DNA of 64,000 bases. Origin: JBBATK01 sp040398805. Its GTDB lineage: Bacteria; Bacteroidota; Ignavibacteria; Kapaibacteriales; NICIL-2. This document shows, in pieces, positions 55,743 to 64,000 of this stretch (the first letter of the stretch is position 1; every line of letters begins with the position of its first letter). The stretch spans positions 594,001-658,000 of the forward strand of contig JBBATK010000001.1 in assembly GCA_040398805.1 (NCBI GenBank), read 5' to 3'. The position numbers and the translations under genes were made by a program. Under the pieces are notes generated by a model. The model had not been told where the DNA came from. It searched no databases and saw only the letters and a list, made by a program, of their open reading frames with translations.

Positions 55743-56051
55743 TCACACGCGCACATCCTCGAGGATGCTCCGCTCCACGGTGATCGAAGAACCGTACTTG
55801 GCATTGTGAGCGGCTTGAAGGACCGGCGCGAAGTCCGACCGGTACTGCTCGATCTTCTCCCACGACTCCGCCCTGTAGCGGATGGAATACTGGACCGTCT
55901 GCTCCGGGTGCGGCTTCACGACCCGCTGCAGCGAATACTCGGTGAACATCTCCGTGCCCATGACGTCGCGGATATGCTCCTCAAGCATCCAGTCCCGCCA
56001 CTCATGCTCGATGTCCTCCGGCACGGTGCATACAACCTGATAGGTAATCAT
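55743..56051 (-). CDS. DUF4286 family protein
   Basis: The 102-residue protein has the DUF4286 pattern YQVVCTVPEDIEHEWRDWMLEEHIRDVMGTEMF and FAPVLQAAHNAKYG. This is a ferredoxin-like small protein of unknown function found mostly in Bacteroidota. It lies 59 bases upstream of paaB on the same strand and could be cotranscribed, but a functional link is not known. Confidence 0.87.
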   Translation of the reverse strand: MITYQVVCTVPEDIEHEWRDWMLEEHIRDVMGTEMFTEYSLQRVVKPHPEQTVQYSIRYRAESWEKIEQYRSDFAPVLQAAHNAKYGSSITVERSILEDVRV

Positions 56052-56144
56052 GCGGGAAAATACGAGTCATTCGGCAAAGATGACGTCGTCACGGATATCC
56101 CAACGACCAACCCTCGGCCCCGCCGTCGTTTCTGACTGGAGGGC

Positions 56145-58463
56145 TTACGACCAAACGACAGCACCGGAAAGGGATCCCGCCGTCGCCGTCGTGGTCTGTG
56201 CGACCGGTTGCGCGACCCGGTCGGTGGATTCGGCAGTTCGGACATCCGTCACACCTTGGTGATTCTCTATTGCGTCCTCCACGCGCACGCCATTCCACGC
56301 TCGAACATACGCCGGCATGTCGGGTGTCACTCGTATCACAGGGGTGATCAACTCACGGCGATGGACATTCTCATAGAAGACTCTCGCGATGCTTTGCGAA
56401 GCATCGTCGAAGGCGAGAGGACGTTCAATACCGACCATGGACGGTGCATCGATATCGGACTCTTCATCGAGAAGGAACCCGATCACGTCCGGCAAAAGCA
56501 TCTCCGTGAGGAGACTCCTCAAGCAATCTCGCTTACATGGCGGGGATTGCCAGTAGCACGCCGTGCATGCATGACCCACATTCCGCACTCCAAGGACTCG
56601 ACGCTTCGAGGTATCAACAACGAGCTCTCGACGCGTTATGCTTTCGATCATAAGGGTTGGCTTACGCCACAGATTGTGTGCCACGTGGAGAAAAGAGCTG
56701 TCAATCATGATCGCCTTATCACAAATGCTCACAGCAGCGAGATGATCACGCAACCCCCACCCGCTGACCTCGGCACATTCCATGAAACGTTCGTGAGAGA
56801 TTCCGAGGAGCGACGTCCCCACGTTGACGATGCAGAGGGAAGGCATACACTCCAGGAGACGTATCGTCAATTCCCTCCCGTGAGGATAGGATCGCTGAGC
56901 ATCCGTATTCGTCTCGAACTGCGTGCACACGATCATCCGCGTCGTGAGGGAGTTCCACTTTTGATCGATGACGTCATGCACTCTTCGTAACTCCTCCTCT
57001 GTGGACGCATATGCAAGATCCTTCGAGCGCATACGCACCCCTGCAATGTTCCCGAGAATATCGTAGAGATGGATACCGTGATAATATTCGGGAAACCGGT
57101 CGACGATGAAATTGTACTCAACCACTTCATCGGCTACCGCTTCCGCTGCAAGCTCCTCAGCCGAGCCTCTGCGGTACAGACGACGTACGTACGGCAGTGT
57201 TCGGTATAAATCCAGGATGTGCGGCGGTGCAGAGACATCGATAGCGATATCCGGGTGTGCCGTCTGTAATTCTCGTATCACGGCGGTCGTGATCAACGAG
57301 TCACCCACGGCGGTCGAGCTCTTGATAAGAACACTCTTGGCAGTGCGGTACGACCTGTCGGTGAACACGGGATGGAAAGATGTAAGGGCGGAATCACCCA
57401 CGCGACGCGGATTCTCCGTCGTCCTGCACTCAACTTTGCTGACCTGGAACGAATGACGAGCATCCTGACGGATGTCGCGATCGCGCGCGGCATCAACCAG
57501 CGCCACATCTGCGTCGTCCGCCGTATCGACTCTTCGCAGGTCGGCAAAACGATGATACACATGTCGATGCCGATGGTTCTCTATTCCCTCAAGATCATAA
57601 CCTCGTAGCGGCGTACAGTGTATGCACGACGCCCCACCGAAAGCCGCAATGACCAACTCCGGACAATCGCTGCTCACGAATACATCGGCAGAGGAGATCA
57701 GCGCTCTCTGCTCTCTCCTCGACGCTCCTCGCATGTCGCGCGCGCCCTCCGGTGCCGGATAGGCGGACGCCAACTCGGGGTCGCCGGTGATGACGACCTC
57801 CGTCTCGAAGGAAGTACATACGGACATGATGCGCTCCCACCAACGCGGATTGATGATGGGTCGTTCCGAACGATGAACCGGCACGCAGATGTTGTGTGCA
57901 TGGACGACGATGCGCTTAGTCGCACGCTCTCTTTCCGGCGATACGGCGGTGATCGGGAGCAGCTTCATGGTCGGAGCAAAGCTCTGACGCTCGGGATCGG
58001 TGAACAGCCCGGCATACTCCGCATCAAATGCTGTGAATCCCATACCACGACAGGAAGGAAGCGATTTCGCTACGGATACGAGCGCTTGTCGGTTCTGGAC
58101 GGACTCCGGATACGGTACGAGAGAGACCGATTCGACGTCATCGATACGTCGAAGAAAATCCATGCACTCGTCCTCCTCCGGCGTACACAGCAGAACGTGT
58201 CGTCGTGCTGAACGTTCCGCCGCCGCAGATACGGCCAACATCGCATCATCCAGCCCACCCACGACGAGAAGGAATGGTGGGAGAGCCGCTATCGTCCCGA
58301 TGAACAGGTCACGCTTTTCCGTCGATGTGTACAGATCATCGAAGAGCGCTGCCGGGAGTCGGTGCGTCGTGAGACCTCGCCTATCGGGTCTTGCTTCCGT
58401 CGCTCTTTCTCCGCGACAATCATTGTCTGCGCCGTCTATCATCATACCTGATGTCGCCTCCAT
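56145..58463 (-). CDS. Double GT9-like (heptosyltransferase-type) protein
   Basis: The ATG at 58463 has CGGAGG about six bases upstream. The 772-residue protein has no signal peptide. The first part (about 1-320) shows a weak glycosyltransferase-B-like pattern (VVITGDPELA, SADVFVSSDCPELVIAAFGG). The second (about 375-690) matches glycosyltransferase family 9: VLIKSSTAVGDSLITTAVIRELQTAHPDIAIDV near the start, then CTQFETNTD, the donor-site-like MIDSSFLHVAHN, and GHACTACYWQSPPC. Such tandem copies are seen in some surface-glycan genes. The acceptor sugar is unknown, and the N-terminal half may be inactive. Confidence 0.75.
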   Translation of the reverse strand: MEATSGMMIDGADNDCRGERATEARPDRRGLTTHRLPAALFDDLYTSTEKRDLFIGTIAALPPFLLVVGGLDDAMLAVSAAAERSARRHVLLCTPEEDECMDFLRRIDDVESVSLVPYPESVQNRQALVSVAKSLPSCRGMGFTAFDAEYAGLFTDPERQSFAPTMKLLPITAVSPERERATKRIVVHAHNICVPVHRSERPIINPRWWERIMSVCTSFETEVVITGDPELASAYPAPEGARDMRGASRREQRALISSADVFVSSDCPELVIAAFGGASCIHCTPLRGYDLEGIENHRHRHVYHRFADLRRVDTADDADVALVDAARDRDIRQDARHSFQVSKVECRTTENPRRVGDSALTSFHPVFTDRSYRTAKSVLIKSSTAVGDSLITTAVIRELQTAHPDIAIDVSAPPHILDLYRTLPYVRRLYRRGSAEELAAEAVADEVVEYNFIVDRFPEYYHGIHLYDILGNIAGVRMRSKDLAYASTEEELRRVHDVIDQKWNSLTTRMIVCTQFETNTDAQRSYPHGRELTIRLLECMPSLCIVNVGTSLLGISHERFMECAEVSGWGLRDHLAAVSICDKAIMIDSSFLHVAHNLWRKPTLMIESITRRELVVDTSKRRVLGVRNVGHACTACYWQSPPCKRDCLRSLLTEMLLPDVIGFLLDEESDIDAPSMVGIERPLAFDDASQSIARVFYENVHRRELITPVIRVTPDMPAYVRAWNGVRVEDAIENHQGVTDVRTAESTDRVAQPVAQTTTATAGSLSGAVVWS

Positions 58464-58764
58464 GCCAACCTCCGTGGTGTATCTTTCGTTCGAGTCTCGT
58501 CAACCCGATGCGTCGTATTCCGTCGTCGGAATTCGAGCCGCACCGCGCCGCTTCGTTCATCAAATCGTTCGTCATCCGCACAAAACAAACCGACGTGACA
58601 GCTCATAAGTGCAATATCCATGCCACTCGGTCCGGCACGTGACCTATGCCGTATCGAAGCGATGAGATTCTCCGGATCGAAAGACAAAAAAGCCCCGGCG
58701 CAGGCCGAGGCTACTGACTACTGATGGTGAGGAGACCACGCGCAACCTTCGCGTGATGACAGAG
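58464..58764. other. Intergenic region upstream of the GT9-like gene
   Basis: About 301 bases without a gene. It holds the terminator of the four-Ig gene (58686-58712) and, on the minus strand near 58578-58585, TTGTTTTG, one base off the TAnnTTTG core, possibly for the GT9-like gene. Confidence 0.5.
58686..58712 (-). terminator. Terminator after the four-Ig protein gene
   Basis: On the minus strand a 9-bp stem with one G-U pair (58704-58712 with 58691-58699) and a four-base loop is followed by six T. Confidence 0.88.
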
Positions 58765-61482
58765 CTATCGAATGATCGAAAGAGGCTGCACGAAGCGCCG
58801 CGCACCTTGCTGAACGACCATCGTGTACACTCCCGACGGCAGATGTTGAACAGATATGCTTTTGTCACCGCCAAGCCAGGAATCGCTCGTCACCGTGCGC
58901 CCCTGCATGTCGATCATAAGAAACTCAACCGTGCCTGTAGCATCGCCCGGAGGACGTATGGCGACAACGTCGCTGGCAGGTGAAGGATAGACGAAGACCG
59001 CCTTCTCTGCATCCGCTACGGATGAAACCGGATTCTTTCCTACGCCGGTCAAGAGCACGGTATCGGTTCCAATGGACGTCACGACCGTCACATACATGGT
59101 ACGGCGTCCGGTCTTCGTCGGCTCGAAGGTCAGATCGAGCTCGATGCATGAATCGGGTCCGACCGTTGGCGGCGGCATCGACGTCGAGAAGAACTCCGTC
59201 GTATCACCCGAGTAGATGAAGTTCACAAGAGTGATTCTCTCCTTCGTCGTATTGCACCAACTCACTACTGTATCCCTCGCTGCACCGATTTCGAGAGAGT
59301 CGGCGAAGATCACCGATTCCGGACGCAGCACACGAGACACGCTCGTTGCCGAACACGTAACGACCGGCTCGTTGCCCGCGTTGCTCTTCACCGTCACCGT
59401 CGCCGTCAATGCACCCACCTTGGCGAACGAGCAACGTACAGGGACGGACTTGACGCCCGGGGGCAGACGCAATGCTTTCGTTTCGATGGTGAATTCCGAT
59501 GCGTCGACACCGCCGACAACCATGTCCGTCACGTCGATCGTATCCTTACTTGCATTCGTAAGATTCATCATCATCGACTTGGTAGTACCCACTTTCATCG
59601 TGCCGAAGGTCAACACGGACGAGACGACGATTTCCGGCTTGGCGACATCGCTCACCGAGAGAACGGCGGATGTCGACGTGACGCTACCGCACTCGTTGCT
59701 GACAACGACCGTGTATGTCCCGGCATCCGTCTTCGCCGCGGACCCGATAGTGTAGGTGGATTGTGTCTGCCCCGCTATCGCATTGCCGTCTTTTTTCCAT
59801 TGATACGTCGAACCCGCGCCGCTTGCTGTGACCGTGAACTCCACGGCACTACCCACACCAACGGTCCTGGATTGCGGTTGCGCCGTAATGAGGGGCTTCG
59901 TCTTCACGATAAGAGCCGCCGTCGATGACGACGTCGTCGCACTGCACACAGGCGAGAACGCGCGGAGCTGATAGGTACCGGCATCGGAGGCTTGCAACGA
60001 AGCGATATTCAATGTCTGTGTGTTCACACCGGTCACGCGCGCACTGGCATTCACCACCACGCCGTCCTTCAACCACTCAAAGCTCAACCCGCTCGCATTG
60101 ACGACCGATGCAGCCATGGTGGCCGCCGTTCCCTCGCATTGGCTCGCATCCTTGGGTTGGGTCGAGAACACCGGTGTGGATGAAACCGACACCGCAGCCG
60201 CAGTCGAATTCACCGGCGTACCGCATGTTCCCGTGACCGTACACCCATACGATCCCGCATCGGCTGTCGCAGCCATGGGGATATTCAACGTCGAGCGTGT
60301 CGCACCGGGAATATCCGTGCCTCCCTTTTTCCACTGGTACTGCAAAGCGGAGCCAGAGGCGACGACGCTGAGGTTGACGGGACTTCCCTCGCAGACGTTC
60401 GCTGCGACGGGTTGTGTGGTGATAGCGGTTGCAGGATCGATGCTGAGCGTTACCGCCACTGTCGTTGCCGGACTACCGCACGATGACGATACCACGCAGT
60501 CATAGGAACCCGCTTGAGTTGTCTGGACATTGGCCAGCGTAAGAAGAGCGGATGTGGCTCCCGGAAGATTGTTTCCATCCTTCCGCCACTGATAACTCAG
60601 CGACGCTCCCGATGCCACGACGGAGTAGGTCACCGTGGCTCCCTGACAGGCACTGCGGGACGCAGGAGACGGTTGGGTGACAATGCTTAATCCCGAGGTG
60701 ATGGTGAAGTCCGACGTCATTGCCGACACCAAGCTGGCATCCGCAGCATCCACGACCCGTACTCTATACGTAGTTCCTGCTGTCGTCGACGCGGGAATGG
60801 TGTAATTGAACGAGTTCGACCCGTTATTCGACGTCGGCGAAGCGATGGTTGAATAGTTCGCGCCTCCATCTGATGACAACTGGATATTGACCGTCGAGAC
60901 ACCATAGGACGTCCATTGGATGGGAAGCGTTCCACCGGAGCAATAGGTCGATCCCCCGGTAGGACCGGTAAGAGTGACTCCCTTGACGATGATGGTCTGC
61001 GTAGAGGTTCTGTGATCTCCGGACGAACCGCTTTGCGTGGCATTACCCGCTACGCGGATGGTATAGAGTCCGGGCGTCGTTGGTGCATTCAATGTGAATT
61101 GCCATGTCGCTTGGCCACCACTGATCGTCTTGGCACCGGAGTGGGTCATTTCATTTCCTGACAACTGGGCTCCCTGACCACTTACCACTGCCAGACCCGA
61201 GATCTGATTGTTCGACGAGTTGACGAAATCCATGTTGAACCCCGCACGCGGCCGTGATGAATTCTGGACTACCAAGGTCAGCGAGTTCGTCGAGCCCGCA
61301 TTGACGGTCATGGGACCCGAGAAACTGATCGAAGTGTTCGTCGGTGTGCCGTTATGACAACTGCACCCGGTTACCGTGCGTCCCGTGATGCCGCCGCTGG
61401 AGGCTTTGCCCGTCGGAGCTACGGAACTCAGAAGAACGAATGCGACTACGCTCGAAAACAGAAGTCGTAGAGATGATTTCAT
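58765..61482 (-). CDS. Secreted four-Ig protein with CxCH domain and T9SS-type tail
   Basis: The 905-residue protein has a signal peptide (MKSSLRLLFSSVVAFVLLSSVAPTGKA). A first domain (about 29-180) starts GGITGRTVTGCSCHNGTP, with C40-x-C42-H43, and resembles the choice-of-anchor V / Reeler-like domain. About four Ig-like repeats follow (YQWRKDG, YQWKKGG, FEWLKDG, YQWKKDG), then a CARDB-like region (VSSVLTFGTMKVGTTKSMMMNL) and a T9SS type A tail (VFVYPSPASDVVAIRPPG ... RFVQPLSIIR). It is likely surface-attached or secreted. It ends the minus-strand envelope cluster. Confidence 0.88.
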   Translation of the reverse strand: MKSSLRLLFSSVVAFVLLSSVAPTGKASSGGITGRTVTGCSCHNGTPTNTSISFSGPMTVNAGSTNSLTLVVQNSSRPRAGFNMDFVNSSNNQISGLAVVSGQGAQLSGNEMTHSGAKTISGGQATWQFTLNAPTTPGLYTIRVAGNATQSGSSGDHRTSTQTIIVKGVTLTGPTGGSTYCSGGTLPIQWTSYGVSTVNIQLSSDGGANYSTIASPTSNNGSNSFNYTIPASTTAGTTYRVRVVDAADASLVSAMTSDFTITSGLSIVTQPSPASRSACQGATVTYSVVASGASLSYQWRKDGNNLPGATSALLTLANVQTTQAGSYDCVVSSSCGSPATTVAVTLSIDPATAITTQPVAANVCEGSPVNLSVVASGSALQYQWKKGGTDIPGATRSTLNIPMAATADAGSYGCTVTGTCGTPVNSTAAAVSVSSTPVFSTQPKDASQCEGTAATMAASVVNASGLSFEWLKDGVVVNASARVTGVNTQTLNIASLQASDAGTYQLRAFSPVCSATTSSSTAALIVKTKPLITAQPQSRTVGVGSAVEFTVTASGAGSTYQWKKDGNAIAGQTQSTYTIGSAAKTDAGTYTVVVSNECGSVTSTSAVLSVSDVAKPEIVVSSVLTFGTMKVGTTKSMMMNLTNASKDTIDVTDMVVGGVDASEFTIETKALRLPPGVKSVPVRCSFAKVGALTATVTVKSNAGNEPVVTCSATSVSRVLRPESVIFADSLEIGAARDTVVSWCNTTKERITLVNFIYSGDTTEFFSTSMPPPTVGPDSCIELDLTFEPTKTGRRTMYVTVVTSIGTDTVLLTGVGKNPVSSVADAEKAVFVYPSPASDVVAIRPPGDATGTVEFLMIDMQGRTVTSDSWLGGDKSISVQHLPSGVYTMVVQQGARRFVQPLSIIR

Positions 61483-61557
61483 AGAGTGTTGATGTAATGA
61501 GTTGATAGATTCAGAAATTTATTTATGATGAAAATGATGCGTCGGGGGTCATGGACG

Positions 61558-62061
61558 TCAGAAACTCAAGGTCAGGATATTCGTCGATCCGTTGAACGTC
61601 GTCGGAATGATGGTGAGTCCGCCCGAGGGCGACGAACCGCCGGGTCCCTTGGTCTGCACTCCCGTGCTGAAACTGAACTCCGCACCATGCCCGCAGTTGT
61701 TGTCTTCGTAATAGCATGTCAGCGGACCGCCAGATGTCGTCGGAGGGGATATCTCGCACCCTTGATGGTTGCACACGGCCGATACCGCAAGAAACGCCGT
61801 GGTCGATACACGGGTGATGATGACCGGCTTGCCGAAGTTATAGCCACTGAAGACGGTCTTGACCGCCCCACCGACGTTCTTGAGCTCACTGTACGAAGCG
61901 ATGCTTATATCCACGTTTCCGTTCTGCGCGACCAGTTTGCTCTCGTCCTTCTCACATGAATTGAGCACCGCCGCCATCGACGTTGCACATACCGTTATGC
62001 CGAGCATGGCTCCTGCGCGCAGCAGAAAGTGACGCCTCTGCTCTTGAGTGGAATCGTTCAT
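61558..62061 (-). CDS. Lipoprotein Rieske with an unusual second metal motif
   Basis: The ATG at 62061 has GGAGGT eight bases upstream. The 167-residue protein has a twin-arginine/lipoprotein signal (QRRHFLLRAG, then NSC36EKDE). The first Rieske half is normal: C97-N-H99-x-x-C102. The second half reads C116-YYEDNN-C123-G-H125, instead of C-x-C-H or C-x-x-H; residue 122, where a ligand cysteine should be, is Asn. Iron-sulfur binding may use C116 with an inserted loop or may be altered. It sits between a YceI gene and the four-Ig protein on the same strand. Confidence 0.8.
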   Translation of the reverse strand: MNDSTQEQRRHFLLRAGAMLGITVCATSMAAVLNSCEKDESKLVAQNGNVDISIASYSELKNVGGAVKTVFSGYNFGKPVIITRVSTTAFLAVSAVCNHQGCEISPPTTSGGPLTCYYEDNNCGHGAEFSFSTGVQTKGPGGSSPSGGLTIIPTTFNGSTNILTLSF

Positions 62062-62108
62062 ACCCGTGTACCTCCGCTGTATCTGAATGTTCTGTGTGGA
62101 CGAACGTG

Positions 62109-62747
62109 CTAGTGGTCTGCCGATGTTCCGAAAAGTTGCGCATTGATGGTGATGGACTCGCCCACCTTCGTTCCAACGATGTTCCCCTTACCCTTCACGC
62201 CATGAGCTTTCAACGGAACGGAAAACTCGGCATTCACAAGAACAAGATCACCGCTTGCGATACCGCGCGTCTGCGCCGATTCGTTCAAGTAGGTGATCTT
62301 CACCTTCGCATCCAGGGGCTTGGATACGCCATGCAGGAAGAATTCGCCCTTTGCCGTACCGTTCACTACCGTCCTACCTGGCGTGGAATTGTCGGTCTTT
62401 TCTACGACCACCGACTTCAGGTTGTAGGTGATGTTCTTGTACGCATCGGCATCCAGCCAGTCGGTGTCGTACATATGACTGTCGCGAGAAGAACTACCCG
62501 TGACCATGCTGCGCACGGGTACGGTGAACGAACCGGAAGTGGCTCCGACATTCTGCAAATCGATGGAGAACGTGCCGGAAATCTCCTTCGCCGTCCCTAC
62601 GATCTTTTCGAGCGGCGCATCGCTCACAAAGCGGACTTCGTTCTTGTATTTCTCGGTATTTCCGAGAATGACGGTTTTCGGTCCGGCAGAGACGACCGTG
62701 GTGCCGATGAATAACGTGGCGACAAGCGCAAGGGTAGGTGTTTTCAT
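62109..62747 (-). CDS. Exported YceI-family protein
   Basis: The ATG at 62747 gives 212 residues with a signal peptide (MKTPTLALVATLFIGTTVVSAG). The lipocalin-like YceI fold shows SDAPLEKIVGTAKEISGTFSIDL, DSHMYDTDWLDADAYKNITYNLKSV, and LHGVSKPLDAKVKI. YceI proteins bind polyprenyl-type lipids such as isoprenoid quinones in the periplasm. It lies 47 bases upstream of the Rieske gene on the same strand. Confidence 0.9.
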   Translation of the reverse strand: MKTPTLALVATLFIGTTVVSAGPKTVILGNTEKYKNEVRFVSDAPLEKIVGTAKEISGTFSIDLQNVGATSGSFTVPVRSMVTGSSSRDSHMYDTDWLDADAYKNITYNLKSVVVEKTDNSTPGRTVVNGTAKGEFFLHGVSKPLDAKVKITYLNESAQTRGIASGDLVLVNAEFSVPLKAHGVKGKGNIVGTKVGESITINAQLFGTSADH

Positions 62748-62832
62748 AAAGAATACGATGATAGATGGATGTTTCTCGGGAAAGACTGTCTGTAAAAAAG
62801 GTGTCAGGTACGACTCGTGATACTCATGCTCA

Positions 62833-63144
62833 TCAATCTCGAAGTCCCTTCTTCCTTCGACTGCGCACCTGCAAGGAGCCGACGAGCACGAGCGCACCAC
62901 CGAATCCGCAGATGGGCAATGCACCGAACGGAAACGCGCTGTCGAGCAACCCCAGCCAGTACCCCTGCTCTGTCGTCGTGGATTCCACTGCAGTGCCGAA
63001 CAACGGATCCACCGTCGATGTCACGGTGATTTTGGATGTCTTCGTGTAATACACCGTATCGCCGTATCTCTGACAATCGTAGCCCCAACGTCCGAGTGCG
63101 ACGACGATGATAAGAAACCCGAGGACACGGAGGATGTTCGCCAT
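62833..63144 (-). CDS. Small membrane protein, unknown function
   Basis: The ATG at 63144 gives 103 residues; upstream frame would overlap the next gene. There is an N-terminal hydrophobic segment (ILRVLGFLIIVVALG), a polar middle with tyrosines and threonines, and a second hydrophobic stretch (FGALPICGFGGALVLVG) before a basic end (RSRRKKGLRD). I do not recognise a family. It lies 85 bases upstream of YceI and probably shares its transcript. Confidence 0.6.
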   Translation of the reverse strand: MANILRVLGFLIIVVALGRWGYDCQRYGDTVYYTKTSKITVTSTVDPLFGTAVESTTTEQGYWLGLLDSAFPFGALPICGFGGALVLVGSLQVRSRRKKGLRD

Positions 63145-63196
63145 AAATCGAAAGAAGTTCGTTTGCCAGAAAGACGCGGTATCGTACCCGCTATTG

Positions 63197-64000
63197 CTAG
63201 TAATAGAAATGCAGTTGAACCATCCAGCGCGTGCGAAGGAACTCATCGGTTTCGATGATGCGGTATTCCGGCCTGAGTTCCACGCTTGGGAACACGAGGA
63301 TTTTCGATCCGATGACGTACTGGGTGCAGTAGGCCGATTGCGCCGTGCCCTTCACGACGTTCTTCGTCGTTCCGTTTTCCGCGCGGAGATACAGATAGAG
63401 CGGGTCGAACGGACGGTAGAAGATCTCCGATGAAACCGCGCGGACCTGTCGGGCGTCCCTATTCCCTTGCATCATCGATTCCACCAGCAATCCTACCTTA
63501 TCCTGCCACCCCACGCCAACGAACGTGTTGATCATCGTGAAATCTCCGCACGACAGCAACGAGGCACCTGCGTAGGTATTCACTTGATCTTCGAAGAACC
63601 TCGGCGTGAAGGCCAAACGGGCATTGAGTAAGGGCGTACCCGCGCTGGAAATCATGGAACGAGACACACCAAGACTGTCGGCCGTATAGACATCCGCGAG
63701 GTTGCGCGAGGAGAACACACCAGCTGATACATCCAGCCACAACGGCGCATTGTACCGGACCTCCGCCCCAAACTCCGCATAATACGGCGCGATGATCGGC
63801 GATGGTGTCGCATCCGGCTCCTGACGAACGAGCATGGTATGATCGTCGAAGTTCACCCCGATGGAGGGTTGGAAAAATCCTACGCGAAGCGACGGAAGTT
63901 CGAGAGACGGCTGCATGATCGCAGACGCCGCCCATGATTGCTGTCCGGGATAGATCGTCCGACCGGCATTGAACTGTCCCTCCATCATCAACCACGGCGT
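63197..64000 (-). CDS. Outer-membrane beta-barrel protein, 5' end outside the window
   Basis: About 268 codons are visible, running off the right edge in an open frame. The sequence alternates hydrophobic and polar residues and ends with an aromatic outer-membrane signature (MVQLHFYY). Segments such as YAGASLLSCGDFTMINTFVGVGWQ, LRAENGTT and SVELRPEYRIIE look like beta-strands. It could be a porin or a PorP/SprF-like T9SS partner, but no specific family is clear. It is the most upstream gene of the minus-strand envelope cluster. Confidence 0.7.
   Translation of the reverse strand, partial: TPWLMMEGQFNAGRTIYPGQQSWAASAIMQPSLELPSLRVGFFQPSIGVNFDDHTMLVRQEPDATPSPIIAPYYAEFGAEVRYNAPLWLDVSAGVFSSRNLADVYTADSLGVSRSMISSAGTPLLNARLAFTPRFFEDQVNTYAGASLLSCGDFTMINTFVGVGWQDKVGLLVESMMQGNRDARQVRAVSSEIFYRPFDPLYLYLRAENGTTKNVVKGTAQSAYCTQYVIGSKILVFPSVELRPEYRIIETDEFLRTRWMVQLHFYY

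Noticed and set aside
1..64000. Search for defence islands, prophage, IS or integrons
   Set aside because: No transposase, integrase, phage structural gene, toxin-antitoxin pair or CRISPR repeat was recognised.

Overview
The window looks like a chromosomal scaffold from a moderately GC-rich member of the Bacteroidota/Chlorobiota (FCB) superphylum. The gene content would suit a Candidatus Kapabacteria-type lineage, but that placement is inference. Support comes from several secreted proteins ending in type IX secretion (T9SS)-like sorting domains, multi-Ig surface proteins, OmpA-type outer-membrane proteins, MEP-pathway IspG together with a type 2 IPP isomerase, and five exact matches to the Bacteroidota promoter core TAnnTTTG upstream of start codons. 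Two runs of exactly 100 N (8109-8208 and 46965-47064) are scaffold gaps that break three genes. I see no prophage, insertion sequence, CRISPR array or rRNA operon; the content is almost entirely housekeeping plus envelope functions.

Layout. 1-11.5 kb: end of ispG, a tandem-OmpA-domain protein, photolyase, NAD synthase, a NarL-type regulator, a gapped FAD-linked oxidase divergent from a second tandem-OmpA protein, and a ClpB that stops at the start of the middle domain. 11.7-24 kb: a nine-Ig-repeat T9SS-type protein, gyrB, hutU, a DUF971 protein, comF, a secreted M24 peptidase, a CaiB-type CoA transferase and a Lys/Ala-rich exported peptide. 23.7-35 kb: ccmB-like gene, APC permease and aspartate kinase in one transcription unit; a lipoprotein; a YbdK-type ligase; an FKBP isomerase with an exported rhodanese; a prenyl synthase with type 2 IPP isomerase; and pckA. 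35-44 kb: a large Asp-box (VPS10-like) exported protein, divergent from a five-gene operon: HAD-UbiA fusion, DprE1-like, DprE2-like, HpnC and HpnD. The first three resemble the decaprenyl-phosphoryl-arabinose pathway, and the last two are squalene-pathway synthases. 44-50 kb: nuoE, a Tat-signal Rieske protein with a C-terminal sorting domain, a rhomboid-like pseudoprotease, gapped PBP2, a sugar-type binding lipoprotein, tRNA-Gly(GCC) and lipB. 50-64 kb: an NlpC/P60 hydrolase, a peptide-type binding lipoprotein, paaB-paaC-paaD with a fumarylacetoacetase-family gene but no paaA, a double GT9-like protein, and a minus-strand envelope cluster: OM beta-barrel (runs off the end), small membrane protein, YceI, lipoprotein Rieske, and a four-Ig T9SS-type protein.

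How it fits together. The most coherent unit is the 38.6-44.1 kb operon. Its first three products could make a polyprenyl-phosphate ribose lipid, dephosphorylate it and epimerise it to the arabinose donor, and the following genes make squalene precursors. The prenyl synthase and isomerase at 31-33 kb could feed both branches. The most unusual proteins are two Rieske proteins: one combining a Tat signal with a T9SS-like tail, the other with a broken second iron-sulfur motif. Also notable are the ClpB truncation and the incomplete paa cluster. No clearly new defence or mobile system is visible.
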